The notes below the pieces were generated by a model, which worked only from the letters and a program-made list of their open reading frames with translations, did not search any database and was not told the DNA's origin. From Komagataeibacter nataicola (lineage in GTDB: Bacteria > Pseudomonadota > Alphaproteobacteria > Acetobacterales > Acetobacteraceae), in assembly GCF_003207795.1 (NCBI RefSeq), contig NZ_NIRT01000011.1:1-64000 (forward strand): a DNA stretch of 64,000 nucleotides, in the 5' to 3' direction. Shown one piece after another: positions 42,687 to 52,050 of the stretch (position 1 is its first letter; every line of letters starts with the position of its first letter). Both the position numbers and the translations under genes were made by a program.

Positions 42687-43611
42687 GTTTCTGGTCAGGG
42701 GACTGTCCTGTTGCGGCCTGTGGCGTTGCGGTCGCGTTCTTGGCGGGCAGGATATCATCGCTGCCGCTCGAGCCCGATACGAGCTGCCACTGCCGCCTGT
42801 CATCCTGATAGCGCGAGAGGCACATGAGCAGGGCCTGATATTTTTCCAGCCGGCCCGGATCATTCACCATGGACAGGCACGCCCCGCGCAGGTCGCTGTC
42901 ATAGCCGGTCCAGTGCGCGCTCAGCGTGGCCTGGCTTTTCTGTTCGGCGCCGACGCATTCGCCATCCGTATCGAGCATTTCCACATGGGCGCGGTCGCAG
43001 TTGGCGGCAATGTCGTATTGCGGCAGCGCCACCTTGCGCCCGTGCTGGGTGTCATAGGGGTGGTGGGCCAGTTTTTCTATGTCCAGCCCCGGCTGGGTCG
43101 GGGGGGCGGCGGCTGCGGGTTGCAGCGGGGGCGGCAGGCTTTCGCCGTGGGCCATCGCGTAATGGGCCAGATCCTCAAGCGCAGGCATCGCGCCCTTGAG
43201 CGAAAACGAAACGGGATCATGCTCGAAGGGGATGAGCGCGCCGGTGCTGGCGTTTTTCAGCGCGTTGATCATGTCGGGCACGGTGTCGGGCTTGAGGTCG
43301 CCGCCTGCGGTGTCCCATTTCTGGCCGGTCAGAAAGGTCTGGAGGGCGACGGTGAACTTGCCGATCATCGCCATGGCGGTTTCCACGCCCTTGGGGTTGC
43401 GGTACTTGCCGCGGCGCTGGTGGAAGGCAATGCCAAGCGTGCCGCTGGCCGAGCGGTAGAACATCACATCAAGCGTGCCCTGATGCGATATGATCATGGG
43501 CTGCCCGCCGGGGCCGCTATTGGCGAAGATCCAGTCAGGATCGGCGGCGCGCGCCTGTGTGGTGGCGCAGAGGGTTCCGATTGCCAGGATGGCAGCAGGT
43601 AACAGGCGCAT
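42682..43611 (-). CDS. Hypothetical secreted protein
   Basis: The 309-residue protein has a signal peptide (about 1-22, ending A-R-A-A) and no domain I recognise. The N-terminal half (W-I-F-A-N-S-G-P-G-G, L-D-V-M-F-Y-R-S-A-S) looks beta-rich; the C-terminal half contains four Cys (N-C-D-R-A, G-E-C-V-G, G-A-C-L-S, L-M-C-L-S) and a Gln/Ala-rich tail. The start at 43611 is set by the signal peptide. Confidence 0.7.
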   Translation of the reverse strand: MRLLPAAILAIGTLCATTQARAADPDWIFANSGPGGQPMIISHQGTLDVMFYRSASGTLGIAFHQRRGKYRNPKGVETAMAMIGKFTVALQTFLTGQKWDTAGGDLKPDTVPDMINALKNASTGALIPFEHDPVSFSLKGAMPALEDLAHYAMAHGESLPPPLQPAAAAPPTQPGLDIEKLAHHPYDTQHGRKVALPQYDIAANCDRAHVEMLDTDGECVGAEQKSQATLSAHWTGYDSDLRGACLSMVNDPGRLEKYQALLMCLSRYQDDRRQWQLVSGSSGSDDILPAKNATATPQAATGQSPDQKQ

Positions 43612-43939
43612 CCCGGCTTTTTCCTTCCAGATCCATGAAAAAACAGTGCGAGGGAACCGTATGATAACGGCCCCGCGCCCGCAGGCCAATGCCGCGCACG
43701 CACGGCGGCTGTGTCCGGGAGTGTATCGGGGTGCGAAAATGAAAATCTTCTTTACTATTATTATGCGCGCCTGCGTGGCAGGCATCGGCTGGGTGGAGAG
43801 ACATGCTTTGTCGCAGGGCGGGTAGACCCCTTTCCTTATCCATAATTATGACAATATATGTCAACATCACGCCTGGGCGATGCTGAAACCGTCCATCATT
43901 CCGATTCGTCGGTCCTTGTTGCAATGGGATTGTCGCAAA
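43612..43939. other. Divergent intergenic region between two secreted-protein genes
   Basis: No gene is supported in these 328 bases. The part near 43820-43880 is AT-rich and contains a perfect palindrome (listed separately), so it probably holds the promoters of both neighbours. Confidence 0.45.
43849..43863. promoter_or_regulatory. Palindrome TGACA-ATATA-TGTCA, possible operator
   Basis: A perfect 5-bp inverted repeat around an AT-only centre lies 77 bases upstream of the gene at 43940. Such symmetric sites are typical of dimeric regulators. No cognate regulator can be named. Confidence 0.35.
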
Positions 43940-44551
43940 GTGAGCACGAAACTTAATGTTCTTCTGGGTTGCCTCATCTGCCTTGCCCTGCCGGGCGGGG
44001 CGCAGGCACAGTCCTATGATGACACGGCGCATGCCATGCCGGTGGCCATGCAGCCTCAGGATGAAAACAGCAGTCCCAGCCCGTCGCAGATGCTCGTTGA
44101 TGAACATGGCGGCGGCTGGGTCGCCATCCATCACACGCCCGATGCCGGAGTGCATACCGATCTGTGCATCGCCGGGTCGGAAAGCGAGATCCTGATGTTC
44201 CGCGCCGATGCCGACTCGCTGCAGGTGCGTAGTGCGGACGATCACTGGACCCTGGGCAATGGCCAGAAGGGCGACATGACGGTAACGGTCGGGGCCTATA
44301 CGCATGTCTTTCACATGCAGGCCAATGATGCCACGACGCTGGCGGCCAACCTGCCCGCAGCCGACATGACCAGCCTGCTTGACGCCATGGCCCACCAGCG
44401 CCTTGCGGTGGTGCGCTTTGGGGATCAGCCGCCGCTCAGCGTCAATCTCGCCGGTAGCGTGCCCGTGCTCGACCGCTTTCGCGGCTGCGCGGAAACCCAG
44501 CATTTTGCCGATCTGGGCCAGGGTGCGGGGCAGAAATCCTCGCCGTTCTGA
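43940..44551 (+). CDS. Hypothetical secreted protein, GTG start
   Basis: The protein of about 203 residues has a signal peptide (about 1-24, L-G-C-L-I-C-L-A-L-P-G-G-A-Q-A-Q) and a mature domain with I-H-H-T-P-D-A-G-V-H-T-D and two cysteines. I prefer the GTG at 43940 because the signal then starts at the N-terminus; an ATG at 43880 adds 20 residues. No family is recognised. Confidence 0.68.
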   Translation: MSTKLNVLLGCLICLALPGGAQAQSYDDTAHAMPVAMQPQDENSSPSPSQMLVDEHGGGWVAIHHTPDAGVHTDLCIAGSESEILMFRADADSLQVRSADDHWTLGNGQKGDMTVTVGAYTHVFHMQANDATTLAANLPAADMTSLLDAMAHQRLAVVRFGDQPPLSVNLAGSVPVLDRFRGCAETQHFADLGQGAGQKSSPF

Positions 44552-44680
44552 TTGTCCGTCCAGCCGCGCATGCATGGCTGCCCGCACGTTGCGTTGTGGT
44601 GACAAACCACGTGTCTATGGCAAAAACTGCCTTCCGAATGCCAGCCGCAGGCTGATTTCTTGACGGAAGGAAGACACGAC

Positions 44681-45208
44681 GTGAGGCGACGTTTTCATCT
44701 TGGTGCGCTGGCCGGGCTGGCCCTCATGGCCACGGGTGTGGCGTGCGCACCCGCCATGGCCCGTGACCCCAGGGGGCATGTCGCCCCGCCCCCGCCGCCG
44801 CCAACGCTTGATGTCGCGTCCTTTCAGGCGCAGGCGGCGCAGTATGTGGGCAAGTCCGTGCACATCGAGGGATGCACCATCACCTCCGCCAATTCGGGTG
44901 GGGCGGATTGCGCGGCCTTCCGTATTGCCGACCTGCCAGGAAAGGTGGACTGGAACGGCGCCATACCGCTCGATGGCCCCACGATGGAGGAAGCCTCCTT
45001 TCGCAAGGCGCAGCAGATCTGTGGTGATACCGGCCAGCACGAGCAGTGCCGTGCCGATGTGACCGGCGTGGTCTATGATCCGTTCGGAGATATGGGCGTG
45101 CAGGGCCAGCGTAATTTCGAGCTGCGTCAGGTCCGCATTCACTGGCTGGCGGAGCCGGCTCCAAAAAAGGCGACCGGCCACCACGCCATGCGGCAGGCCG
45201 CCCGCTGA
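44681..45208 (+). CDS. Hypothetical secreted protein, GTG start
   Basis: The protein of about 175 residues has an arginine-rich start and signal peptide (L-G-A-L-A-G-L-A-L-M-A-T-G-V-A), a Pro-rich linker and a domain with S-V-H-I-E-G-C-T-I-T that resembles small OB-like folds, with paired Cys. I chose GTG at 44681, spaced after GGAAGGAAG. It lies 129 bases after another secreted-protein gene. Confidence 0.68.
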   Translation: MRRRFHLGALAGLALMATGVACAPAMARDPRGHVAPPPPPPTLDVASFQAQAAQYVGKSVHIEGCTITSANSGGADCAAFRIADLPGKVDWNGAIPLDGPTMEEASFRKAQQICGDTGQHEQCRADVTGVVYDPFGDMGVQGQRNFELRQVRIHWLAEPAPKKATGHHAMRQAAR

Positions 45209-45235
45209 ACGGGCCGTCTGGCATCAGAAGCTCAG

Positions 45236-45310
45236 AATATTTCTGGTGAAGCTGTTTTCAGGCAGCCTTGAAAGACGCCGCCCTGTTGAACAGTGGGCGG
45301 CGTTTTTTAT
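45236..45310 (-). repeat. Diverged copy of the two-hairpin element, reversed order
   Basis: AATATTTCTGGTGAAGC with a loose GAAGC hairpin is followed by a strong CGCCGCCC/GGGCGGCG hairpin and TTTTTTAT. The T run supplies the TAA stop (45307-45309) of the minus-strand gene and makes a good terminator for the plus-strand gene. Confidence 0.7.
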
Positions 45311-45486
45311 CCCGCGTGACCAAGCAGGTGTGAGAGCAGGGTGAACACACCCCCGCACAGCACGCTGCCCATGACCACCATAGGCACGATCCAGGCCTCG
45401 CGGATGAAGGATGTCACATGCGTCATGGCGCGGCGTGTGGCCGGGCTGCGCACGGGCGACAGGGATGGATTGAACGTGGTTGTCAT
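45307..45486 (-). CDS. Small membrane protein, 59 residues
   Basis: The ATG is preceded by GGGGACG. A polar, basic N-terminal part is followed by one hydrophobic segment (about 33-55, W-I-V-P-M-V-V-M-G-S-V-L). Single-pass membrane protein of unknown role. Confidence 0.55.
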   Translation of the reverse strand: MTTTFNPSLSPVRSPATRRAMTHVTSFIREAWIVPMVVMGSVLCGGVFTLLSHLLGHAG

Positions 45487-45977
45487 GGCGTGACGTCCCC
45501 GGGCGCGAAGGCCCAAAAAAGCGACTGCGGTGCGTGACCGGTGGCGCGTAATGGAGACACGGCGCGACGCTGTCAAGCACGAAAAACGGCTGCGTGCGGG
45601 GCTGGTATTCAGGGGGCGGAAAAAAACCCGGTTTTCAGGTCATTTTTCACGCCAGCATGTTTTGCATGCAGGGCGGTCCTGTTGCGCCGGATGGGGTCAG
45701 GCAGGCCGGGTTGCCCCTACGGTTCTGCCTTGCGGTGATTCGCGGGGGAGGAGGCTGTTCCAGGGGGCAGTGCGATGCCGTCTTGGCGTTATCGCGTGCC
45801 GGGTGTGGCGGGCTGAGGGACTATCGGGCGGTTGTCTGCTGCGGTGAGGGTTCCGGTATTGCAGGGCGCCGCCTGTTCGGGGCGTGCGTGCAAGGTTGTT
45901 GCTTTCTTGCATGGCTGCCCCTTAAAAGGCGCGTTTGGCTGGATGAGACTGGCCGCTCTCACGCACGGGACCGCTCC
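45487..45977. other. Intergenic region before the gluconate permease gene
   Basis: Nearly 500 bases contain no supported gene; the long frame that continues upstream of the permease ATG has no signal or conserved sequence. It presumably carries the permease promoter and long leader. No clear operator was seen. Confidence 0.4.
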
Positions 45978-47387
45978 ATGACTCCGCTCGCGCTGATCCT
46001 GACCGGGATAGGCTCCATTGCCGTCCTGCTCCTGCTTATCCTCAAACTCCGGCTGCATCCCTTCGTCGCCCTGCTGGTGGTGGCCGTGGTCGTGGCCCTG
46101 CTTACCGGCATGCCCGTGGCAAAGCTGGCCGATGCCATTCAGGGCAGCATGGGGCGCATCATGGGCCATATCGCCATTATCGTGGCCTTCGGAGCCATGA
46201 TCGGGCGCATGGTTGACCTTTCGGGCGGGGCGGCCACCGTGGCGAATGCGCTGATCGGCCGCGTGGGCCGCGCCCATGTGCCGCTGGCGCTGGTCATTGC
46301 CGCCTTTGGCGTGGGCATTCCGGTGTTTTTCGAGGTGGGCGTCATCATGCTCATGCCGCTGGTCTATGGCATGGCGCGACAGACGGGCCGCGTGCCCGCA
46401 GTGTTCGGCATTCCCATGGCCGTGACCATGCTCACTGTCCATGCCCTGCTGCCGCCCCATCCCGGCGCCGTGGCGGTCGCGGCGGCGCTGGGCGTGGGGG
46501 CGGGGCACATGCTGCTGCTCGGCCTGCCGCTGGCCGCCGTGGCCACGGTGCTGACCTATGTGCTGACCCGGCCCATCATGGCGCAGCCGCTGGGCTGCGC
46601 GCCCGATATCCGCGCCGTGGTGGACGAGGCCCGCGTGCCCGCCCACGGGCAGGGCGAGGGGGATGGCGCTGCGGCTGCCTTCATGCAGGCGACCGCGCGC
46701 AGCCCGGTGGGCGTGGGCGAGGTTCTGACCGTTATCGCCATGCCGGTGGTGCTGATGGTGGCGGGCACGCTGGCGGGCGAACTGATGGCGCCGGGGCGGG
46801 TGCGCACGGTCATGGTTTTTGCCGGCATACCCTTCGTGGCGCTGGGGCTGGATGTGCTGCTATGCGCGTGGCTGCTGGGGCTGCGGCGCGGCATGGCGCT
46901 GGCCATCGTGTCTGATGTTGTGGCAGCCGCCCTGCCGGGCACGGCCATTATCATCCTCATTACCGGGGCGGGCGGCGCGTTCGCGCAGGTGCTGGTGGGC
47001 AGTGGCGTGGGTGATGCGCTGGGTGGCCTGCTGGCTTCCACTGGCCTGCCGCTGCTGGTGCTGGCCTTCGTGCTGACCATGATCCTGCGCGTAGCCCAGG
47101 GGCCAACGACCGTGGCGCTCATGACCACGGCGGGCATCCTCGGCCCCATGATCGGCCGCCTGCACCTTGACCAGACCCATCTGGCCCTCATGGCGCTGGC
47201 CATGGGGGCGGGAGGCATGGCGCTGTCGCATGTGAACGATGCGGGGTTCTGGATCGTAACAAGGCTGTGCGGCGTGAGCGTGCGCGAGGGGCTGCGTAGC
47301 TGGAGCCTCATGACACTGGTGGCCGCCCTGCTGGTCTTTGCAGGTGTTGCGGCGCTGTGGGGCGTGATGCCCGCATCGCGCGGTTAA
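45978..47387 (+). CDS. GntP-family gluconate:proton symporter
   Basis: The 469-residue inner-membrane protein has about 12 helices and the GntP signatures: L-L-L-L-I-L-K-L-R-L-H-P-F near the start, G-I-P-V-F-F-E-V-G-V-I-M-L-M-P-L, H-A-L-L-P-P-H-P-G-A-V-A-V and R-V-A-Q-G-P-T-T-V-A. It imports gluconate or a related sugar acid. Gluconate uptake fits an acetic acid bacterium, which makes gluconate in its periplasm. No gluconate kinase or regulator is adjacent. Confidence 0.92.
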   Translation: MTPLALILTGIGSIAVLLLLILKLRLHPFVALLVVAVVVALLTGMPVAKLADAIQGSMGRIMGHIAIIVAFGAMIGRMVDLSGGAATVANALIGRVGRAHVPLALVIAAFGVGIPVFFEVGVIMLMPLVYGMARQTGRVPAVFGIPMAVTMLTVHALLPPHPGAVAVAAALGVGAGHMLLLGLPLAAVATVLTYVLTRPIMAQPLGCAPDIRAVVDEARVPAHGQGEGDGAAAAFMQATARSPVGVGEVLTVIAMPVVLMVAGTLAGELMAPGRVRTVMVFAGIPFVALGLDVLLCAWLLGLRRGMALAIVSDVVAAALPGTAIIILITGAGGAFAQVLVGSGVGDALGGLLASTGLPLLVLAFVLTMILRVAQGPTTVALMTTAGILGPMIGRLHLDQTHLALMALAMGAGGMALSHVNDAGFWIVTRLCGVSVREGLRSWSLMTLVAALLVFAGVAALWGVMPASRG

Positions 47388-47390
47388 GGG

Positions 47391-47474
47391 ATAAAAGTTT
47401 TTGGGTGCCGCCTTTTTTCAAAAAGGCGGTGTTCTTTGAAGCTTTTTGAAAAAAGCTTCACCAAAAACGTTTAT
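47391..47474 (+). repeat. Best-preserved full copy of the two-hairpin element
   Basis: Outer arms ATAAAAGTTTTTGG (47391-47404) and CCAAAAACGTTTAT (47461-47474) pair at 13 of 14 positions. Inside are CCGCCTTTTT/AAAAAGGCGG (47408-47429) and GAAGCTTTTT/AAAAAGCTTC (47438-47459). It lies between the convergent permease and UvrA-like genes. Confidence 0.9.
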
Positions 47475-47482
47475 TCTTTCAC

Positions 47483-50017
47483 TCAGCCAGTGAGAGGCAG
47501 CAGGAAAGGCGCGGTGGCGCTGCCTTTTGCGTGGGCCACATCATGCGGCGTGCCAGCGGCCACGATCGTGCCGCCCCCGTCGCCCGCACCCGGCCCCATG
47601 TCGATAATCCAGTCGCTTCTGGCCGCCACCCGCATGTCATGCTCGGCCACTACTACGGTATGGCCACCATTCACCAGTGATTGCAGGTGCGCCTGCAGCC
47701 GGTCCACATCGGCGGGGTGCAGGCCGGTGGTCGGTTCATCAAGAATGTAGAGCGTATGGCCCCGACGCTGCTTGCGCAGTTCGGTGGCCAGCTTGATGCG
47801 CTGTGCCTCCCCGCCCGAAAGCTCGGTGGCGGGCTGCCCAAGCCGCAGGTAGCCAAGCCCGCCCTGCTGCAATGTGGCAAGCGTGGTGGACAAAGCCGGG
47901 TTCTGCGCAAAAAAGGCGGCCGCTTCATCTACCGTCATGGCCAGTACATCGGCAATGGATTTGCCGTCTATGGTCACCTCCAGCACCTCGGGCCGGTAGC
48001 GCGTACCGTGGCAGGTGGGGCAGGGGGAATACACGCTGGGCAGGAACAGCAGTTCCACCATCACCGAGCCCGCGCCCTCGCAGGTGGGGCAGCGCCCTTT
48101 GGGCAGGTTGAAAGAAAAGCGACCCGCATCATAGCCGCGCGCACGGGCCAGGTCGGTTGCGGCATAGGCCTGGCGGATCGTGTCGAACAGGCCGGTATAG
48201 GTGGCAAGGTTGGAGCGCGGGGTGCGGCCGATGGGTTTCTGGTCGATCATGACCAGCCGGCTGATTTTCTTTACGCCCGCCACCACATGCCCCTGCGGCG
48301 TGCCTTCGGGCATGTCCTCGATGGTGTCGGCCTCCCCCGCATCGGGCAGTTTCTGCCCCAGCGCGTGCGCCATGATGGCGGGCAGCGCCTGGCTGACAAG
48401 GCTCGACTTGCCCGAGCCCGACAGGCCGGTCACGGTTACGAACGTGCCCAGCGGAATATCCACGCTCAGGTTGTGCAGGTTGTTCCACGTTATGCCCGCA
48501 AGCTTCAGCCAGGCTGTGGCCGGGCGCGGCGTGCAGGCAATCGGGGCATTACTGCCGAACAGGTAGGGCGCGGTGCGGGAGTTCGTGACGGCCCGCAGGC
48601 CATCGGGCAGGCCGCTATACAGCACCTCGCCCCCGTGCGTGCCCGCATCGGGGCCAACATCGACAATCCAGTCCGCCCGGCGGATGAGGTAGAGGTTATG
48701 CTCGACAATGAACAGCGAGTTGCCTGCCCGCTTCAGCCCCTCCAGCGCATCGAGCAGGTTGTGGGCATCGGCGGGGTGCAGGCCGCTTGAGGGTTCATCG
48801 AGCACATACACCACGCCAAACAGGCTGGAGCGGATCTGCGTGCCCAGCCGCAGGCGCTGGTACTCACCCGGCGAAAGGGTGGTGACCGAGCGGTCGGCCT
48901 GCAGGTAGCCAAGCCCCAGATGCTCCAGCACCGCAATGCGGCCCAGCAGGTCGGTTGCCATGCGGCGGGCGGCAATGGCTGTGGCATCGCCTGCCTGCGG
49001 GGCGTGTTCGGGCACCTGCGCGCCACAGGACAGCGGGGCCAGCGTGCCGGCGATGGTGGCAAGGGGCAGGCGCGTGAGTTCGGCGATATTCAGCCCCGCG
49101 ATGGTGACACGCAGCGCATCGGGGTTGAGCCGCGCGCCATGGCAGGTGGGGCAGGGCGTTGCGGTGAGGAACCGCTCGGCCCGCCTGCGCATGTTGGCAC
49201 TCTGCGATGTGGCAAACGTATGCAGCACGTAGCGCCGCGCGCCGGTAAAGGTGCCGTTATAGGCAGGCGGCACATGGTCGCGTATCGCGCGCTGCACGGC
49301 AGCGTGGTCGAGGCCGGGATAGACGGGGTAGGTAGGTGTTTCCTCCGTGTAGAGGATCCAGTCGCGGGTTTTTTCCGGCAGGTCGCGCCAGGGGCAGTCC
49401 ACGTCCACGCCCTTGGTGATGAGAATATCGCGCAGGTTCTGCCCCTGCCATGCCGTAGGCCACGCCGCCACCGCGCGTTCGCGGATGGAGAGGCTGTCAT
49501 CAGGCACCAGCAGGTCGGTCGTGGTGTCCATGATGCGGCCCTGCCCATGGCATTGCGGGCAGGCACCTTCGGGCGTGTTGGTGGAGAACGATTCCGCCTC
49601 CAGCCGCTTCATGCCCGCAGGGTAATGCCCCGCGCGGGAATAGAGCATGCGCAGCAGGTTCGACAGCGTGGTGATGCTGCCCACCGTGGAGCGCCCGGTG
49701 CCGGTGCCACGCTGCTGCTGGAGTGCGATGGCGGGCGGCAGCCCCTCGATTGACGTGACATCGGGCACCGGCATTTGCCGGAACAGCCGCCTTGCATAGG
49801 GCGAGACCGATTCCAGATAACGCCGCTGCGCCTCCGCATACAGCGTGCCGAAAGCCAGCGAGGATTTGCCCGAGCCCGAAACTCCGGTGAACACGACCAG
49901 CCGGTCACGCGGAATGTCCACGCTCACATCCTTGAGGTTGTGCTCGCGCGCGCCACGCACATGCACGAAATCGGGCCGGGTGGACGGATCAACTGCAGGA
50001 ACGGGAGGCTGTGACAT
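47483..50017 (-). CDS. UvrA-like ABC ATPase, short class
   Basis: The 844-residue protein has two ABC modules: Walker [11 protein letters not shown] near residue 41 and [10 protein letters not shown] near residue 530, signature T-L-S-P-G-E-Y and L-S-G-G-E-A, and zinc-finger cysteines C-P-Q-C-H, C-P-T-C-H-G-A and C-P-T-C-E-G / C-P-T-C-H-G-T. Housekeeping UvrA is about 940-960 residues; this shorter form matches UvrA2/DrrC-type paralogues linked to resistance to DNA-binding drugs. It probably lacks the UvrB-binding insertion. The ATG at 50017 is preferred to a GTG at 50050. Confidence 0.88.
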   Translation of the reverse strand: MSQPPVPAVDPSTRPDFVHVRGAREHNLKDVSVDIPRDRLVVFTGVSGSGKSSLAFGTLYAEAQRRYLESVSPYARRLFRQMPVPDVTSIEGLPPAIALQQQRGTGTGRSTVGSITTLSNLLRMLYSRAGHYPAGMKRLEAESFSTNTPEGACPQCHGQGRIMDTTTDLLVPDDSLSIRERAVAAWPTAWQGQNLRDILITKGVDVDCPWRDLPEKTRDWILYTEETPTYPVYPGLDHAAVQRAIRDHVPPAYNGTFTGARRYVLHTFATSQSANMRRRAERFLTATPCPTCHGARLNPDALRVTIAGLNIAELTRLPLATIAGTLAPLSCGAQVPEHAPQAGDATAIAARRMATDLLGRIAVLEHLGLGYLQADRSVTTLSPGEYQRLRLGTQIRSSLFGVVYVLDEPSSGLHPADAHNLLDALEGLKRAGNSLFIVEHNLYLIRRADWIVDVGPDAGTHGGEVLYSGLPDGLRAVTNSRTAPYLFGSNAPIACTPRPATAWLKLAGITWNNLHNLSVDIPLGTFVTVTGLSGSGKSSLVSQALPAIMAHALGQKLPDAGEADTIEDMPEGTPQGHVVAGVKKISRLVMIDQKPIGRTPRSNLATYTGLFDTIRQAYAATDLARARGYDAGRFSFNLPKGRCPTCEGAGSVMVELLFLPSVYSPCPTCHGTRYRPEVLEVTIDGKSIADVLAMTVDEAAAFFAQNPALSTTLATLQQGGLGYLRLGQPATELSGGEAQRIKLATELRKQRRGHTLYILDEPTTGLHPADVDRLQAHLQSLVNGGHTVVVAEHDMRVAARSDWIIDMGPGAGDGGGTIVAAGTPHDVAHAKGSATAPFLLPLTG

Positions 50018-50243
50018 GGGGAACGGGCCTTTGATGCAGTGGGCGGGCACGGGGCCGGCAGGGTGCCCTGTTATAACCCGACTGCCCGGGTCTGTGCTCC
50101 CTCTTCTCGCGCATGAATATTATCGCCCATGATATAATTGATAATACCGGGTATATGCCAGCCCCCGGCTTGACCGATGCAGGCGGGCAGCGCATCACAG
50201 CAAAAGCAAGTTATGACAATATGAGTGATCAGGCGGTGGAAGC

Positions 50244-50690
50244 ATGAAACGAGTCATTATACTGGGCGTGTCGCTCTGCCTGTATTCCGGGCTGGCCCAT
50301 GCGGCGGGTAGTGCCGCCGTCATCGCTGAAGCCGAGCGCCATGTGGCCGCCACCCTGCCCGACCCGCATGCAGCAACCTTCCGCAATGCTACGGTGCATG
50401 CCATGGATGGCGCATCGGTGGTATGTGGCGAGATGGCGGAACACGGCCCGCCTGCTGATGGCGTGTACAAGAAATTCGGCTATGTGCAGGGTCAGGATGA
50501 CCCGGTGATTTTCAGCGGGCGCCCGGTTCCGGCGAAAATCCAGTTCAATGAGGTCAATTCCTGGCTCAATGACAGCATCAAGCTCGAAGACCTTGAAGAA
50601 ATGGGCTGCGTGCCAAAGGGCACCTATCATCGCTACAACGAGCAGCTCAATCAGGTCATGGCCCAGCGCAGCCAGTTTGGCGTGAACTAG
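50244..50690 (+). CDS. Hypothetical secreted protein
   Basis: The 148-residue protein has a signal peptide (about 1-20, ending A-H-A-A). The mature part contains A-E-A-E-R-H-V-A-A-T-L-P-D-P-H-A-A-T-F-R-N and V-V-C-G-E-M, a pattern seen in small periplasmic proteins of unknown role in this class. Its 226-base upstream gap, shared with the UvrA-like gene, is AT-rich near 50120-50160. Confidence 0.7.
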   Translation: MKRVIILGVSLCLYSGLAHAAGSAAVIAEAERHVAATLPDPHAATFRNATVHAMDGASVVCGEMAEHGPPADGVYKKFGYVQGQDDPVIFSGRPVPAKIQFNEVNSWLNDSIKLEDLEEMGCVPKGTYHRYNEQLNQVMAQRSQFGVN

Positions 50691-50903
50691 GCCGGGACAA
50701 CTTCAGCCCATGCCGGGCGTTGAACCCGCAGACGCGCCCGCGGGCACCTGTGCCGGGCATATGCGGCATGGGCGAAAGTCCGGAGTAGTTGGCGTAAAGG
50801 CTCCGGCGCACGGAAGGCGGCCGACAGGGGCCGCCATGTGAGCAACAGGGCATGGGGCGGCACGCAGGTGCCAGCCTGCATGCCCGACAAGGAAAGGGAA
50901 TTC

Positions 50904-51137
50904 ATGACGGATGTAACGCAGGCCATGCTGGGTCAGGACGTAATTGCGGCGGGCTCGGGCCGCATGGGCACGCTCACGGCCGTCAATACGGATGGCACGA
51001 TTCAGGTTACCGTTGATGGCCCGGCCGAAAGCGCCTTTACCATTCCCGCCGCATGGGTACAGTCTGCCGATAACGGCAAGATCCTGCTCAGCCATACGGT
51101 GGAAGATGTACAGTCCTACACGCCCCCCACAAACTGA
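50904..51137 (+). CDS. Small PRC-barrel/DUF2171-like protein, 77 residues
   Basis: The ATG follows AAGGAAAGGG. The sequence suggests a small beta barrel: G-Q-D-V-I-A-A-G-S-G-R-M-G-T-L-T-A-V and F-T-I-P-A-A-W-V, like DUF2171/PRC-barrel stress proteins. That assignment rests on pattern only. It is 37 bases upstream of the dipeptidase gene. Confidence 0.6.
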   Translation: MTDVTQAMLGQDVIAAGSGRMGTLTAVNTDGTIQVTVDGPAESAFTIPAAWVQSADNGKILLSHTVEDVQSYTPPTN

Positions 51138-51174
51138 AGGGCCTGCACTGCCCCTGATCGGGGTGCGGTAATTC

Positions 51175-51891
51175 ATGCACGCACCCGCTCCCCCGCCCGG
51201 CCCCGTGCTGGAGGATGATGACCTGTTCCGTGTGCCTGCGCGCCTTGCGCCCGATGCGCTGCGGGCCCTGGCCGGGCAGGCGGTCATGCCTGCCTTCGCA
51301 CCCGCGCCAAGGGCTGCGGACCTTGTTGACATCATGCAGGTTGATCCGGCGATTGCGCTGGATATCCGTTATGCTTCCAGCCGGAATTTTCTGGGTTTCC
51401 CGGTTTATCCGGCGGGGCGGGCGTTCCTTCAGCGCCCGGCGGCACTGGCCCTGTCGCATGCGCGTGGCCTTGCGGGCCGGCATGGCTATGGCCTGCTGGT
51501 TTATGATGCATATCGGCCCTGGCATGTCACGGCGCTGTTCCGTGCTGCCGTGCCAGCGGCCCTGCATGAATTCGTGGGTGATCCGGCCACGGGGTCGCGC
51601 CATAACCGGGGCTGCGCGGTTGACCTGACCCTGTGGGACCTGACGACGCGCCAGGTTGTGCCCATGCCATCCGGCTTTGATGAAATGACACCTCGCGCCC
51701 ATGTTGACTATGCGGGCGGTGATGCCCTGGCGCGGCAGCGACGTGACCTGCTGGCGCGCATCATGCAGGCCAGCGGCTTTGTGCCTCTGGCGGAGGAATG
51801 GTGGCATTTCGACTTTAAGGACTGGGTGGATTATCCGGTGCTTGATCTTTCGTTTGATGCGGTGGCGCGTGCTGCCATGCCGCAGGTCTGA
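51175..51891 (+). CDS. D-alanyl-D-alanine dipeptidase (VanX/DdpX family, M15D)
   Basis: The 238-residue zinc dipeptidase cleaves D-Ala-D-Ala. Zinc ligands are in S-R-H-N-R-G-C-A-V-D (His143, Asp150) and E-W-W-H (Glu208 catalytic, His211 ligand); D-A-Y-R-P-W carries the conserved Arg of VanX enzymes. There is no obvious signal peptide, which suggests a cytoplasmic role in recycling D-Ala-D-Ala as for DdpX, though periplasmic forms exist. No vanH/vanA or dipeptide transporter genes are nearby. Confidence 0.92.
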   Translation: MHAPAPPPGPVLEDDDLFRVPARLAPDALRALAGQAVMPAFAPAPRAADLVDIMQVDPAIALDIRYASSRNFLGFPVYPAGRAFLQRPAALALSHARGLAGRHGYGLLVYDAYRPWHVTALFRAAVPAALHEFVGDPATGSRHNRGCAVDLTLWDLTTRQVVPMPSGFDEMTPRAHVDYAGGDALARQRRDLLARIMQASGFVPLAEEWWHFDFKDWVDYPVLDLSFDAVARAAMPQV

Positions 51892-51894
51892 AAG

Positions 51895-51980
51895 GGTAAA
51901 AGTTTTTTGGGTGCCGCCTTTTTTCAAAAAGGTGGTGTTCTTTTGAATATTTTTGAAAAAATATTCATTAAAAAATATCT
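51895..51980 (+). repeat. Full copy of the two-hairpin element with compensatory changes
   Basis: GTAAAAGTTTTTTGG, then CCGCCTTTTTTC/AAAAAGGTGG, then GAATATTTTT/AAAAATATTC and ATTAAAAAATAT. The second stem differs from the usual GAAGC/GCTTC at two positions on both sides, so pairing is kept. It follows the dipeptidase gene. Confidence 0.85.
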
Positions 51981-51990
51981 GTATGAAAAT

Positions 51991-52050
51991 AAAAATGCCG
52001 CCCATTTTAAATGAAAGGGCGGCATTTCTTTTGAATTATTCTAAAAAATT
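51991..52050 (-). repeat. Second element-like hairpin between convergent genes
   Basis: AAATGCCGCCC (51993-52003) and GGGCGGCATTT (52017-52027) form a perfect 11-bp stem, followed by CTTTT and a weak AT-rich GAAT-type hairpin. It abuts the previous copy and probably terminates the minus-strand gene. Confidence 0.7.
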
